Shown here piece by piece: positions 15,380 to 23,407 of a DNA stretch of 34,790 nucleotides (the stretch's first letter is position 1; each line of letters opens with the position of its first letter). This DNA is from Catenulispora pinisilvae (GTDB taxonomy: Bacteria > Actinomycetota > Actinomycetes > Streptomycetales > Catenulisporaceae). Location: the NCBI RefSeq assembly GCF_015356865.1, contig NZ_JAAFZA010000104.1, positions 1 to 34,790 of the forward strand, read 5' to 3'. A program made the translations under genes and the position numbers. Under the pieces are notes generated by a model. That model saw nothing but the letters and a program-made list of their open reading frames with translations, ran no database searches and was not told the origin of the DNA.

Positions 15380-15403
15380 AAGATGCCCGCTACGGTTGTC
15401 GCC

Positions 15404-16051
15404 ATGCGCATCGTCATCGCCGAGGACACCGCGATCCTGCGGGACGGTCTGGTGCAGTTGCTCCGCTCGCGGGGCCAGGAGGTGGCCGCGGCGGTCGGCG
15501 ACGCGACGGCACTGCTGGCCGCGGTGGACGAGCACCGTCCGGACGTCGCCGTCGTCGACATCCGGCTGCCGCCGGACCACACCGACGAGGGCGTGCGCGC
15601 GGCGGTCGAGCTGCGCAAGCGGTATCCGGATCTCGGCATCCTGATGTTCTCGCAGTACGTCGAGGCCCGCTTCGCCAGCGACCTGCTCGCCCACAGTTCC
15701 CGGGGCATGGGCTACCTGCTCAAGGAACGCGTGGTCGACATCGACGACTTCATAGACGCCCTCAACCGGGTCGCGGCCGGCGGCACCGCGCTGGACCCGG
15801 AGGTGGTCACGCAGCTGGTCGGCGCCAACCGCCGGCCCGACCGGTCCGACACCCTCACCCCGCGCGAGGCCGAGGTGATGGCGCTGGTGGCCGAGGGCCG
15901 GACCAACGCCGCCATCGCCGGCGCCCTGGTGATCGGCGAGCGCGCGGTCGAGAAGCACGTCGCCAACATCTTCACCAAGTTCGACCTGCCGCAGACCGAC
16001 GTCGACCACCGCCGCGTGCTGGCGGTCCTGCGCTATCTGGGAGTGGGCTGA
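15404..16051 (+). CDS. NarL/FixJ-family response regulator
   Basis: A 215-residue two-domain regulator. The receiver (1-120) has the acidic pocket AED (residues 7-8), phosphoacceptor Asp52 in VVDIRLPP, and Lys107 in YLLKE. The output is a LuxR-type HTH (about 150-200): LTPREAEVMALVAEGRTNAA and GERAVEKHVANIFTKFDL. ATG 15404 is chosen because the receiver strand MRIVIAED starts there. It pairs with the upstream histidine kinase and overlaps the ASCH gene by one base (TGATG). Confidence 0.93.
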   Translation: MRIVIAEDTAILRDGLVQLLRSRGQEVAAAVGDATALLAAVDEHRPDVAVVDIRLPPDHTDEGVRAAVELRKRYPDLGILMFSQYVEARFASDLLAHSSRGMGYLLKERVVDIDDFIDALNRVAAGGTALDPEVVTQLVGANRRPDRSDTLTPREAEVMALVAEGRTNAAIAGALVIGERAVEKHVANIFTKFDLPQTDVDHRRVLAVLRYLGVG

Positions 16052-16524
16052 TGAGCGGGCCGATGAACGGGACGACCGAACCGCCGATACTCGCCGCGGC
16101 CGACGTCGCGGACCTGGCGACGACCGGCTTCGGCTTCCCCGGCCCGCTGCGCGACCAGCTCAACGCCGCGATCCTGGACGGCAGCAAGACCTCGACCACC
16201 TCGCTGGTGCTCGAATACCGGCTGGACGGCGATCCGTTCCCGCAAGCCGGCCGGCGGGTCGTGGTTCGCGACAACGACGACCGGCCGATCGCCGTGATCG
16301 AGACCACCGAGGTCCGCTTCGCCCGGCTCGGCGACGTCGACCTGGCACACGCCGTGGACGAGGGCGAGGGCTACGCCTCGGTGGCCGAGTGGCGGGCCGG
16401 ACACGAGGACTTCTGGCACAGCGCCGACATGCGCGAGTACATCGGGGACCCGGACTTCACGGTGGACGACGACACCGAGGCGTTGCTGGAACGCTTTCGC
16501 GTGGTCGCGCTGGTCGAACGGTAA
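16051..16524 (+). CDS. ASCH-domain protein
   Basis: A 157-residue soluble protein. FGFPGPLRDQLNAAILDGSK, TSTTSL and FPQAGRRVVVRDNDDRPIAV match the ASCH beta-barrel, with GxKTxTxxL as the conserved helix-strand turn, and then VIETTEVRFARLGDVDLAHA and SVAEWRAGHEDFW. ASCH domains are related to PUA domains and are proposed to bind RNA or modified nucleotides; the role here is unknown. It is coupled to the response regulator by TGATG overlap, so it is made with the two-component system, and it ends in front of a strong bidirectional hairpin. Confidence 0.88.
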   Translation: MSGPMNGTTEPPILAAADVADLATTGFGFPGPLRDQLNAAILDGSKTSTTSLVLEYRLDGDPFPQAGRRVVVRDNDDRPIAVIETTEVRFARLGDVDLAHAVDEGEGYASVAEWRAGHEDFWHSADMREYIGDPDFTVDDDTEALLERFRVVALVER

Positions 16525-16547
16525 CCCGCACGGGCGGCGGTTGGTTT

Positions 16548-16568
16548 GTCAGCAGTCAGCAGTCAGCA
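16548..16568 (+). repeat. Three 7-bp GTCAGCA units
   Basis: Three exact tandem GTCAGCA units lie 24 bp downstream of the ASCH stop codon and before the terminator hairpin. Confidence 0.8.
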
Positions 16569-16591
16569 GCGCGTTTGCTGGTCGCGCCATA

Positions 16592-16628
16592 ACCGGTCGC
16601 GCCCGTAACCCGTCGGGCGGCGACCGGT
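16592..16628. terminator. Bidirectional hairpin between convergent genes
   Basis: ACCGGTCGC (16592-16600) pairs perfectly with GCGACCGGT (16620-16628). Inside it GCCCG pairs with CGGGC around an 8-nt loop, with one bulged G: a 14-bp stem. It sits between the ASCH gene (plus) and the NmrA-like gene (minus) and has no T-tract, as is common in high-GC actinomycetes. Confidence 0.7.
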
Positions 16629-16644
16629 CGCGAGGCGCCCGCTA

Positions 16645-17409
16645 CTACCGCCCGGCGTTCTTCCGCTCCTGCTCCAACCAAGCATCGAAGCTCGTCGGCG
16701 CGATGTGCGCACCGGCCCCGGGAAGCAGCGCGTTCCCGGCCATCTCCTCGCCGAAGATCGCGCCGTCCCAGGTCGGCCGGAGTTTGAGCGTCTGCCCCCG
16801 GGCTTGCAGCGTCCGCCGCGCCATGTCCACCATGTCCTCGGTCTCGGGGCCCGCGACGTCGGCGAACCGGCCGCGCGGTTCCCCGGTCGCCACTAGGGCC
16901 AGCACCGCGGCGACGTCGTCGGGGGCGATCGGCCGCAGCAGCAGCGGGGCGATCGGGGCGACGCCGTCCTGTGCGGTCCAGCTCGCCGCCATCGCCGCGA
17001 AGTCGTGGAACTGGGTCGCGGGCACGATCGTCCACGGCACGTTGCCGGCCTCGATCAGCCGCTCCTGCTCCCGCTTGCCGCCGTAGTGCGCGTTGCCCTC
17101 GGTGCGGTGGATCCCCACGATCGACAGCAGCACGTGGTGCCGCACCCCGGCCCGCTCCTCGGCGGCCAGCAGGTTCGCGGTGGCGCCGCCGAACCAGGCG
17201 ACGGTCTCCGGGAAGCTCAGGCCCTCCGGTCCGTTGGAGGCGTCGACGACGGCTTCCACCCCGGCCAGCGCGGCGTCCAGGCCCTCGCCGGTGCTCAGGT
17301 CCGCCCCCTGCTTGCGGCTGATCCCCACCACGTCGTGTCCGGCGCGTTCCAGCACGGCGGCGGTGCGGGCTCCGATGTTGCCGGTGGCCCCGGCGACGGC
17401 GATGCGCAT
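16645..17409 (-). CDS. NmrA-like NAD(P)-binding oxidoreductase
   Basis: A 254-residue atypical short-chain dehydrogenase. The nucleotide site is MRIAVAGATGNIGARTAAVL (GATGNIG, residues 7-13). ISRKQGADLSTGEGLDAALA defines the adenosine-ribose end, and VDASNGPEG with LLSIVGIHR follow. The segment HYGGKREQERLI keeps a YxxxK. NmrA/HSCARG-like members act as NAD(P)H sensors or quinone oxidoreductases (QorB type). ATG 17409 follows AGGAGA at good distance. It is divergent from an Rrf2 regulator, a pairing that suggests redox-linked control. Confidence 0.87.
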   Translation of the reverse strand: MRIAVAGATGNIGARTAAVLERAGHDVVGISRKQGADLSTGEGLDAALAGVEAVVDASNGPEGLSFPETVAWFGGATANLLAAEERAGVRHHVLLSIVGIHRTEGNAHYGGKREQERLIEAGNVPWTIVPATQFHDFAAMAASWTAQDGVAPIAPLLLRPIAPDDVAAVLALVATGEPRGRFADVAGPETEDMVDMARRTLQARGQTLKLRPTWDGAIFGEEMAGNALLPGAGAHIAPTSFDAWLEQERKNAGR

Positions 17410-17462
17410 GAGCTGTCTCCTGTTCGCAAAACCCTGATCTCTTCGCTCTTCCGCCGCCGACT

Positions 17463-17503
17463 CTATCTCGGACTAAATAGATCCGCAATATCTGAGATAG
17501 AAT
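17463..17503. promoter_or_regulatory. Divergent control region with inverted repeat CTATCTC/GAGATAG
   Basis: CTATCTC (17463-17469) and GAGATAG (17494-17500) form a 7-bp inverted repeat with a 24-nt spacer, with AGAT-N7-ATCT nested inside. The right arm overlaps TAGAAT (17498-17503), a good -10 box that would start transcription at or next to the Rrf2 ATG (17511), giving a leaderless message and autoregulation. No -35 consensus is seen. Confidence 0.55.
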
Positions 17504-17510
17504 CGCCGGT

Positions 17511-17978
17511 ATGAAGTTGCCGACCAGCACGGAATGGGTCCTGCACTGCGCCGCGTCCCTGGCCCAGCTGCGACCCGGCGAGACGGCGTCGGCGACGCAG
17601 CTGGCGACGTACTACGACCTGCCGGCGCCCTACCTCGCCAAGCAGCTCCAGGCGTTGACCAGGGCCGGGATCCTGGCCGCCAGCACCGGGCCGCGCGGCG
17701 GCTTCCGGCTGGCCCGGCCGGCGGCGGACATCACGATGCTGCAAATCGTGGAAGCGGTGGACGGGGCGGTGGCGCCGTATGAGTGCCGCGAGATCCGGCA
17801 GCAGGGGCGCGGCGCGCTGAGCGCCGAGGAGTGCCGGGAGACCTGCCCGCTGGCCCGCACGATGGCCGAGGCGCACGACGCGTGGCGGGCCAGCCTGGCC
17901 GCGGTCTCGCTGGCCGACATCCTCGCCGAGCTGCCCTCCGGCGCGCCCGCTCGGACGCGCCGGATCCTCATCGGGTAG
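17511..17978 (+). CDS. Rrf2-family transcriptional regulator
   Basis: A 155-residue regulator with an N-terminal winged HTH (ETASATQLATYYDLPAPYLA, then KQLQALTRAGILAASTGPRG with GFRLARP, residues 24-70) and the dimer helix beyond. Rrf2 proteins include IscR, NsrR and RsrR, which often hold an iron-sulfur cluster. Here the cluster loop has Cys92, Cys108 and Cys112 (spacing C-X15-C-X3-C), unlike the C-X5/7-C-X5-C of IscR/NsrR, plus Cys13. Whether it binds a cluster is open; a redox-sensing role is plausible because it is divergent from an NAD(P)H-binding oxidoreductase. The message may be leaderless. Its last codons and stop lie within a 14-bp tandem repeat. Confidence 0.88.
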   Translation: MKLPTSTEWVLHCAASLAQLRPGETASATQLATYYDLPAPYLAKQLQALTRAGILAASTGPRGGFRLARPAADITMLQIVEAVDGAVAPYECREIRQQGRGALSAEECRETCPLARTMAEAHDAWRASLAAVSLADILAELPSGAPARTRRILIG

Positions 17979-18048
17979 CCCTCATCGGGTAATGCTCATC
18001 AGACAACGCTTATCGGGTAAGGCTCATCAGATAACGCTCGCCGGGTAA
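17965..18048 (+). repeat. Six 14-bp tandem units overlapping the Rrf2 stop codon
   Basis: Units NNCTCATCGGGTAA/G at 17965-17978, 17979-17992, 17993-18006, 18007-18020, 18021-18034 and 18035-18048. The first unit is the end of the Rrf2 gene including its TAG. As 14 is not a multiple of 3, the repeated TAA/TAG falls in successive frames. Confidence 0.85.
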
Positions 18049-18236
18049 CGCTGCCAGCTCCGCTACTCGCGGCGGATCTCGCGCCCGCCGCCCTCCCGGG
18101 CCAAACGCTCATGGCAAACCGCTGACAAAGACCGCTCCCGGTCTGAAAGGGTTGGGGTAGCGAGCGGTGGCGCGGGTATCGGTGGTGACCATCCGCACTG
18201 TGAATCGTTCTTCAATCCAGAGAAAGGGAGGGCCTC

Positions 18237-20168
18237 GTGCTCGATGATCGCGACCGCCCCTCGAGCGGGCGGGAAGATCTCGAGGCGGCTCTGGTGCTGC
18301 ACTATTCCCGTCTGGTCAGGATCGCGTACCTGGCGCTGCCGCCGGAGGGCGACCGGCACGGCCGGGTGCTGGCGGCGCACGCGATAGCGCAACGCACGTT
18401 GTCCGGCGGGGCGGGCCCTGGGGGCCGGCCCGGCCGGTGGCTCCGGCGCGCGCCGCAGCAGGTGGACGGTGACTCCTACGCCATACTGCGCCAGGCGGTG
18501 GTCAACGCGGTGCTGCGCAAGGCGTGGTGGCCGCGCTCGCTGCGCCAGCCCTATGTCTGGGGTCTGCGTCTGTTCCCACTCGGCGGCGGTTCGCAGGAGC
18601 TGGAACTGGACGCCGCGCTGCGCGGGCTGAGCATCACCGCGCGGATGGCCTACGTGCTGCTCGCCCTGGAAGAGCTCGACGCCGAGGAGGTGGCCGAGCT
18701 GCTGTCCGGCGCCGGCGCGCGCGGCGTGCCGGCGGCGCTGGAGCGGGCGCGGCAGTTGCTCGCCGAGCATCCGGCCGGCGTGCTGGAGTCCTCGGAGTTC
18801 GATCCGTGCACGCTGCGCACCCGGCCCACCGACCTGTCACGGCGCCGCCGCCAGACCCGGGGCGCGGCCGCGGGCGGCGGCGTGGTGCTGGTCGCGCTGC
18901 TGGCGATCGTCATCGGGGTCAGCGGTTCGGGGTCGGGCGGCGCGGACGCGGCGGTCACCGGGGCGGCCGGTGCCGACGTCGCGCACACCGCCGTCCAGGT
19001 GGCGGACGGCGCCTGGCAGCAGAGTCCCCGGCTGGACTTCGGCGTGTGGCCGACGCGCGGTGACGGCAGTGTCCCGGCCGCGACGGTCGGGCAGGCCGTG
19101 ACCGCGTGGTCGTCGCAGCATCCTGACGTGTACAAGCTCGGCGCCGGAGCCGCCGACGGCCCGCCGCTGCAACCGGTCCACGCGCTGTGGAGCGGGCATT
19201 TGGACGGCGCGACCGTCGTGCTGCTCTTCGATTCGACGCGCCTGGCCCGCTACACGCTGCCCGACGCTCCGAGCGCCGCCGACCCGGTCCGGCTGGACGT
19301 CGTACCCGCCGACGGCGCGGACCTGACGTCGGCCGGCGCGGTGGTCTTGCGTTCGACCGATGCCGGGGACCGGTGGCTGGTGGCGCCGTGGGTCGACACG
19401 GTCGGTGTCAGGGATCTGCGAATCCCGTCGGCTTCGGCGCAGTCCGCCGCGGTGTCGGACGGCGTCACCGCGGCGGTGCCCAAGCCTCCGGCCTCCGGCT
19501 GCGGTTCCTGGCCGGCGCTCCAGCTCCACGCGACCGCGGCGGTCGGCGGCGAGACGTTCGCGCTGACCGACCTCGGCGGCGTCACCGGCACCCATCTGCT
19601 GTTCACCGCGCCGCCGAAGACCGACCCGACACAGACCCCGCGCGAAGTGGCGGCGCCGGACGCGTTCGGCACCCAGGCGCGGGTGGCCTGCGGGCTGTCG
19701 GCGCTGGCGGGCCAGGATGTGAAGCAGGTCGACACCTGGGTCTTCGCGCAGCAGCCGCTGCCACAGTCTCAGGGCCTTGCTTCGTGGGTGTGCGTGCGGG
19801 CCGATCAGTGGGCCGGCGGCGGTTCGGCGACCAGCGAGTTCCTGCCGCCGGCCGCCCAGGCGGCGGCGACGGTCACCGGCACCGAGTCGGACGGCCGGAC
19901 CTGCTCGGCCCTCGGGCCGAACGTGGTCGCGCAGGCGCGGTGGCGGGCGCCGGACGGGAAGGTGTACCTGCTGGTGGCCGGGACCCGGCACGTGGTGAAG
20001 GTCGCTGTCTCCGACAGCGCCGGAACGGTGCGGCAGACGGTCTCGGCCCCCGAGCACACCGCGGCGGTGGCGCTGACCGGTGCCCAGGCCGCGGCCGGGA
20101 GCGGGGTCGGCATCCTCGACACCGGCGCGCAGATACGGCCGATGGACGATCCGCGGCAAGGGCAGTAA
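18237..20168 (+). CDS. Membrane-tethered sigma-factor-like protein with large external domain
   Basis: A 643-residue protein from GTG 18237 behind AGGGAGG. Residues 12-57 (LEAALVLHYSRLVRIAYLAL, then HAIAQRTL) resemble ECF sigma region 2. Residues about 125-172 (LRGLSITARMAYVLLALEEL, then DAEEVAELLSG and ALERARQLLAEH) resemble region 4. A basic patch (LSRRRRQTRG) precedes one hydrophobic helix (VVLVALLAIVIGV, about 210-230), so the sigma-like part is cytoplasmic and about 410 residues lie outside. The outer part is Ala/Val/Asp-rich with four cysteines (contexts SGCGSW, VACGLS, WVCVRA, RTCSAL) that could form two disulfides, and no named domain. It may be a signal-transducing sigma factor or a degenerate non-transcriptional relative. 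A 6-bp hairpin lies upstream at 18129-18144. Confidence 0.75.
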   Translation: MLDDRDRPSSGREDLEAALVLHYSRLVRIAYLALPPEGDRHGRVLAAHAIAQRTLSGGAGPGGRPGRWLRRAPQQVDGDSYAILRQAVVNAVLRKAWWPRSLRQPYVWGLRLFPLGGGSQELELDAALRGLSITARMAYVLLALEELDAEEVAELLSGAGARGVPAALERARQLLAEHPAGVLESSEFDPCTLRTRPTDLSRRRRQTRGAAAGGGVVLVALLAIVIGVSGSGSGGADAAVTGAAGADVAHTAVQVADGAWQQSPRLDFGVWPTRGDGSVPAATVGQAVTAWSSQHPDVYKLGAGAADGPPLQPVHALWSGHLDGATVVLLFDSTRLARYTLPDAPSAADPVRLDVVPADGADLTSAGAVVLRSTDAGDRWLVAPWVDTVGVRDLRIPSASAQSAAVSDGVTAAVPKPPASGCGSWPALQLHATAAVGGETFALTDLGGVTGTHLLFTAPPKTDPTQTPREVAAPDAFGTQARVACGLSALAGQDVKQVDTWVFAQQPLPQSQGLASWVCVRADQWAGGGSATSEFLPPAAQAAATVTGTESDGRTCSALGPNVVAQARWRAPDGKVYLLVAGTRHVVKVAVSDSAGTVRQTVSAPEHTAAVALTGAQAAAGSGVGILDTGAQIRPMDDPRQGQ

Positions 20169-20244
20169 GCAGCGTCTGCTCAGCGGGCCGATGTCGTCGA
20201 CCGGCTACACCCAAGGCTTGATCCGTACGTACCTGATCAAAGGC

Positions 20245-20271
20245 GGCGGGGCCACTATTGGTGGTCCCGCC
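20245..20271 (+). terminator. Strong hairpin terminator
   Basis: An 11-bp stem (GGCGGGGCCAC with GTGGTCCCGCC, one G-T pair) around a 5-nt loop, 77 bp after the sigma-like gene and before the LacI gene. No T-tract follows. Confidence 0.7.
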
Positions 20272-20358
20272 GTTACTGGTTTCGCAGTGGGGAACACGTC
20301 GGGTGGTCGCCGTGCCACAATCCTGTCCGGGGTTAGTAAGTGAGGACGGGGGAACGGA

Positions 20359-21363
20359 ATGCGGGTCACCATCGCCCATGTGGCGTTGCGGGCCGGGGTC
20401 AGCAAGGCCACGGTGTCGCGGGTGCTCAACGGAAAAGGGGAGACGGACGCGGCCACCGCGGCCCGGGTCCGGCGGGTCGTCAAGGAGCTCGGCTATGTGC
20501 CCAGCGCCGGGGCGGTGTCGTTGGCCAAGGGCCGGACCGGGGTGGTCGGGGTACTGGCCCCTGCTCTCACCCGGCCGTGGATCGCGCAGGTCATGCAGGG
20601 TGTCGTGGACGCGATGGAGAGCAGCAACCACGGGCTGATGCTGTTCACCCGCAACCGCGGCGACGACTCCTTCCGGCGGTTCGCGGGCCACGTCGACGCC
20701 AACGCCTTCGACGGCCTGCTGGTGATAGAGCCGGAGGAGACGCTGCCCGCCGTGGACCGGATGGCCGCCGCCGGACTGCCGGTGGCGCTGGTCAGCGACC
20801 GGACCGCGGACGCGCGGATGCCGGTGGTCGCCAGCGGTAACCGTTCGGGTGCCCGGCAGGCCGCGGAGCACCTGTTGGGCCTGGGCCGCCGCCGTCCGCT
20901 GGTACTCGGCGGGCCGGAGGGCTACGACTGCGCCGTCGAGCGGGCCGCGTCCTTCGCCGAGGTCTTCGCCGAGGCCGGGTTCCCGGTGCCGCGGCAGGCC
21001 CACTTCGCCGGCGACTACTCCGGGGAGTCCGGCCGGGTGGCCGTGACCCGGGCCGACGCCGACGGGATCGAGTTCGACTCGGTCTTCACCCACAACGACC
21101 TGTCGGCCTCCGGTGTCCTACAGCTGCTGGCGCAGCTCGGCCGGTCGGTGCCGGACGACGTGGCGGTCGCCTGCTTCGACGACGCCGGGCACGCCGCGCT
21201 CACCGCCCCGTCGCTGACTGCCGTGCGGCGGCCGCTGCGGGAAATGGGGGCCGAGGCGGCTCGGATGCTGGTCTCGGCGTTGGCCGGGGACGGGGTGCCG
21301 GACAAGCCGGTGGAGATCGCTACCGAGTTGGTGGTCAGGGACTCCTCGGTGCGGGCGGGCTGA
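20359..21363 (+). CDS. LacI-family transcriptional regulator
   Basis: A 334-residue repressor. Residues 1-60 are the LacI HTH and hinge (TIAHVALRAGVSKATVSRVL, then NGKGETDAATAARV and VVKELGYVPS). Residues 62-330 are a periplasmic-binding-like sensor: GVVGVLAPALTRPWIAQVMQ at its start, FDSVFTHNDLSASGVL and DVAVACFDDAGHAALTAPSL in the second lobe. The ATG follows GGGGGAACGGA. It stands alone between a terminator and the convergent MazG-Nudix gene, so its target operon is elsewhere or it acts only on itself; the sugar effector is unknown. Confidence 0.92.
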   Translation: MRVTIAHVALRAGVSKATVSRVLNGKGETDAATAARVRRVVKELGYVPSAGAVSLAKGRTGVVGVLAPALTRPWIAQVMQGVVDAMESSNHGLMLFTRNRGDDSFRRFAGHVDANAFDGLLVIEPEETLPAVDRMAAAGLPVALVSDRTADARMPVVASGNRSGARQAAEHLLGLGRRRPLVLGGPEGYDCAVERAASFAEVFAEAGFPVPRQAHFAGDYSGESGRVAVTRADADGIEFDSVFTHNDLSASGVLQLLAQLGRSVPDDVAVACFDDAGHAALTAPSLTAVRRPLREMGAEAARMLVSALAGDGVPDKPVEIATELVVRDSSVRAG

Positions 21364-21591
21364 GCGGGACGCGCGGGTCGGTTGGTGGTTGCCGGCTGGC
21401 GGCCGGTAGCCGGTAGCCAGTCGATGGTCGATGGGTTTCGATCGCCGTGCGTTGGCGGCTTTCGATCGCGGTGCGTCGGCGCTCGTGGCGATCGCGAAAC
21501 TACTGCGTACCCGGGCCGGCTGATCTGCGATGGGCGCGGCAGGTACGCGGCTGGCTGGCGGCCGCGGGCACGACTGCCTGGCCGGCGCCGG
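21364..21591. repeat. Repeat-rich gap with a 24-bp tandem duplication
   Basis: The gap between convergent genes is built of short repeats: GGTAGCC twice, TCGATGG twice, and a 24-bp unit starting TTTCGATCGC at 21436-21459 and 21460-21483 (about 20 of 24 bases identical). No gene is seen. Confidence 0.65.
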
Positions 21592-22428
21592 TCAGACCCG
21601 CCGCCGCCCCTCCTCCAAGTCCTGCACCGGCAAGCGCCCGGCCCGCACCTCAAGCGCGTGCGACAGTCGGCCGTATGCGTGCACGGGCAGCCGGTCGCGT
21701 GCTCCGTCGAGGTCGAAGAACCCGTAGTCGCTGATCTCGCCTTCTTGGAGCCGGATCCGCGCGATCTGTTCGGCGTTGAGCGTGCCGCCGTCGTACAGGT
21801 AGTGGATCAGCGGCGGCCGTTCCTTGTCGCGGGGGCGCCAGTCGACCATCAGCAGGGTGCCCGGGTCCACGTCCAGGCCGACTTCCTCCAGGGCCTCGCG
21901 GCGGGCGCCGGCGGCGGGGAATTCGCCCTCTTCGACGCCGCCGCCTGGGAAGCTCCAGTTCTTGTCCTGCTTGTAGGACTGGCGGACCAGGAGGACCTTG
22001 CCGGTTTCGTCGAAGAAGAGCATCGAGGCGCCGACGATCACTTTCGGGAGTGATGCCGCCCAGGCCGCGCGGTCCAGGCCCGTGCCGAGCTCGGCCAGGC
22101 GGGGTGCGCCGGCGTCGATCGAGCGCATGTAGACCCGGCCGATGTGTTCGCCCAGTACCCGGTCCGGGTCCGGGACCACCGTCGCCAGGGCCACGGCCGC
22201 GGCGGTGATCACGTCGCAGAGCTCTGCCGCTAGGTCGTCCTCGGTGTGGCTGCGGCCCTTGCGGGGGTTCTGGCCGGTGACGCCGATCAGGGCGGCGGCG
22301 GCCTCGCCCGCCTCCTCGGCCACCTTCAGGACGCGCAGCGGGACCGCTAGTGCCGGGTCAGCGTCCGGGTGGGAGTCCAGCCAGTGTTTCTGCTGGCCGA
22401 TCACTTGCCACATCAATGGTTCGTCCAT
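21592..22428 (-). CDS. MazG-like/Nudix fusion hydrolase
   Basis: A 278-residue two-domain protein. Residues 1-105 are a MazG-like all-alpha pyrophosphohydrolase, with VLKVAEEAGEAAAALIGVTG giving the EExGE metal ligands (38-42) and LAAELCDVITAAA giving ExxD (69, 72). Residues 128-270 are a Nudix domain whose box is complete at 163-185: GGVEEGE, then REALEEVGL. Both domains hydrolyse nucleoside di/triphosphate-type substrates, so a nucleotide-pool cleaning role is likely, but the substrate is unknown. The ATG at 22428 lies inside the rhomboid gene (71-bp overlap); ATG 22413 is an alternative and still overlaps. Confidence 0.85.
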   Translation of the reverse strand: MDEPLMWQVIGQQKHWLDSHPDADPALAVPLRVLKVAEEAGEAAAALIGVTGQNPRKGRSHTEDDLAAELCDVITAAAVALATVVPDPDRVLGEHIGRVYMRSIDAGAPRLAELGTGLDRAAWAASLPKVIVGASMLFFDETGKVLLVRQSYKQDKNWSFPGGGVEEGEFPAAGARREALEEVGLDVDPGTLLMVDWRPRDKERPPLIHYLYDGGTLNAEQIARIRLQEGEISDYGFFDLDGARDRLPVHAYGRLSHALEVRAGRLPVQDLEEGRRRV

Positions 22429-23407
22429 ACCTCACCACGTCCCCAGCGCTCTGGCCGTTCCGGCTCTTCGGGTCGTCGATGGACGAGTGCAGTACCGAGG
22501 TGCGCACCGCCGTCGCGCCGATCAACACTGCCAGTATCGCGACCATCGCGGCGGTCTGGACGCAGGCTTGGCGGGCGCGCGGGGCGTAGCGGAAGACCAG
22601 GCCGATGACGATGCCCGTGATCAGGCCGCCGAGGTGCCCCTGCCAGGAGGTGAAGCGGGACGCCAGCACCAGCCACAAGACGGCCGCGATCAGCTGGCGG
22701 CGGGCGCCGAGCGGGTCGAAGTGGTGTTTGCGGCTCAGGACGAAGTACATGCCGATCAGACCGAAGATGGCTCCCGAGGCGCCGATGGACTGGGCGTACG
22801 GCGCGGTCAGGTAGTAACAGAGCACTGATCCGCCGACCGCCGACAGCAGGTACGCCGACAGGAACCGCACCCGCCCGATCTGCGCCTCCAGCACCACGCC
22901 GAACATCCACAGCGAGAGCATGTTGAACAGGATGTGCAGCGGCCCCAGCGGCGGCTGGTTCGGCAGGATGTGGACGAACGCCGACGTGAGCAGCCGGTAC
23001 CACTCGCCGTGCGCGACGCCGACCGTCTGGTAGCCCCGCGGTGGCGAGGGCATGGTCAGGTAGATGCCGTTGTCGGGGCCGATCATGGCGTCGGACAGCA
23101 GCGACAGCCGGTCCACGACAGAGTGCTTCATCAGCTCCGCCGCGTAGACCGCGAAGTTCAGCGCCACCAGTGCGATGGTGGCCACCGGCCGACTTCCGTC
23201 CGCCGCCCGCGCGCCGAACAGGGTACGGGTCGGCCGGACTTCCTTGTTCCCGGCCCGCACACAATCAGGGCACTGAAACCCCACCGAAGCGCTGAGCATG
23301 CAGTCGGGGCAGATGTACCGGTCGCAACGCGTGCAACGCACGCGGCTCTCGCGCCCGCTGTGCCGGTAACACGTGGTGACCGGTGCTGGGGCGTCGGGGA
23401 CGGTCAT
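22358..23407 (-). CDS. Rhomboid intramembrane serine protease with N-terminal zinc finger
   Basis: A 349-residue protein. Residues 13-50 form a B-box-like zinc finger (CYRH, CTRCDRYICPDC, CPDC). The rhomboid core spans about 75-285 with six or seven helices: GPLHILFNMLSLWMFG carries Asn162, GASGAIFGLIG the nucleophile Ser211, and GHLGGLITG the catalytic His258. Rhomboids cut transmembrane segments of other proteins inside the membrane. This zinc-finger-plus-rhomboid layout is common in actinomycetes. ATG 23407 fits the start of the finger; GGAGG lies 11 nt upstream. The 3' end overlaps the MazG-Nudix gene by 71 bp, so the two are likely co-transcribed. Confidence 0.92.
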   Translation of the reverse strand: MTVPDAPAPVTTCYRHSGRESRVRCTRCDRYICPDCMLSASVGFQCPDCVRAGNKEVRPTRTLFGARAADGSRPVATIALVALNFAVYAAELMKHSVVDRLSLLSDAMIGPDNGIYLTMPSPPRGYQTVGVAHGEWYRLLTSAFVHILPNQPPLGPLHILFNMLSLWMFGVVLEAQIGRVRFLSAYLLSAVGGSVLCYYLTAPYAQSIGASGAIFGLIGMYFVLSRKHHFDPLGARRQLIAAVLWLVLASRFTSWQGHLGGLITGIVIGLVFRYAPRARQACVQTAAMVAILAVLIGATAVRTSVLHSSIDDPKSRNGQSAGDVVRYGRTIDVASDRPAETLAGLPPGR

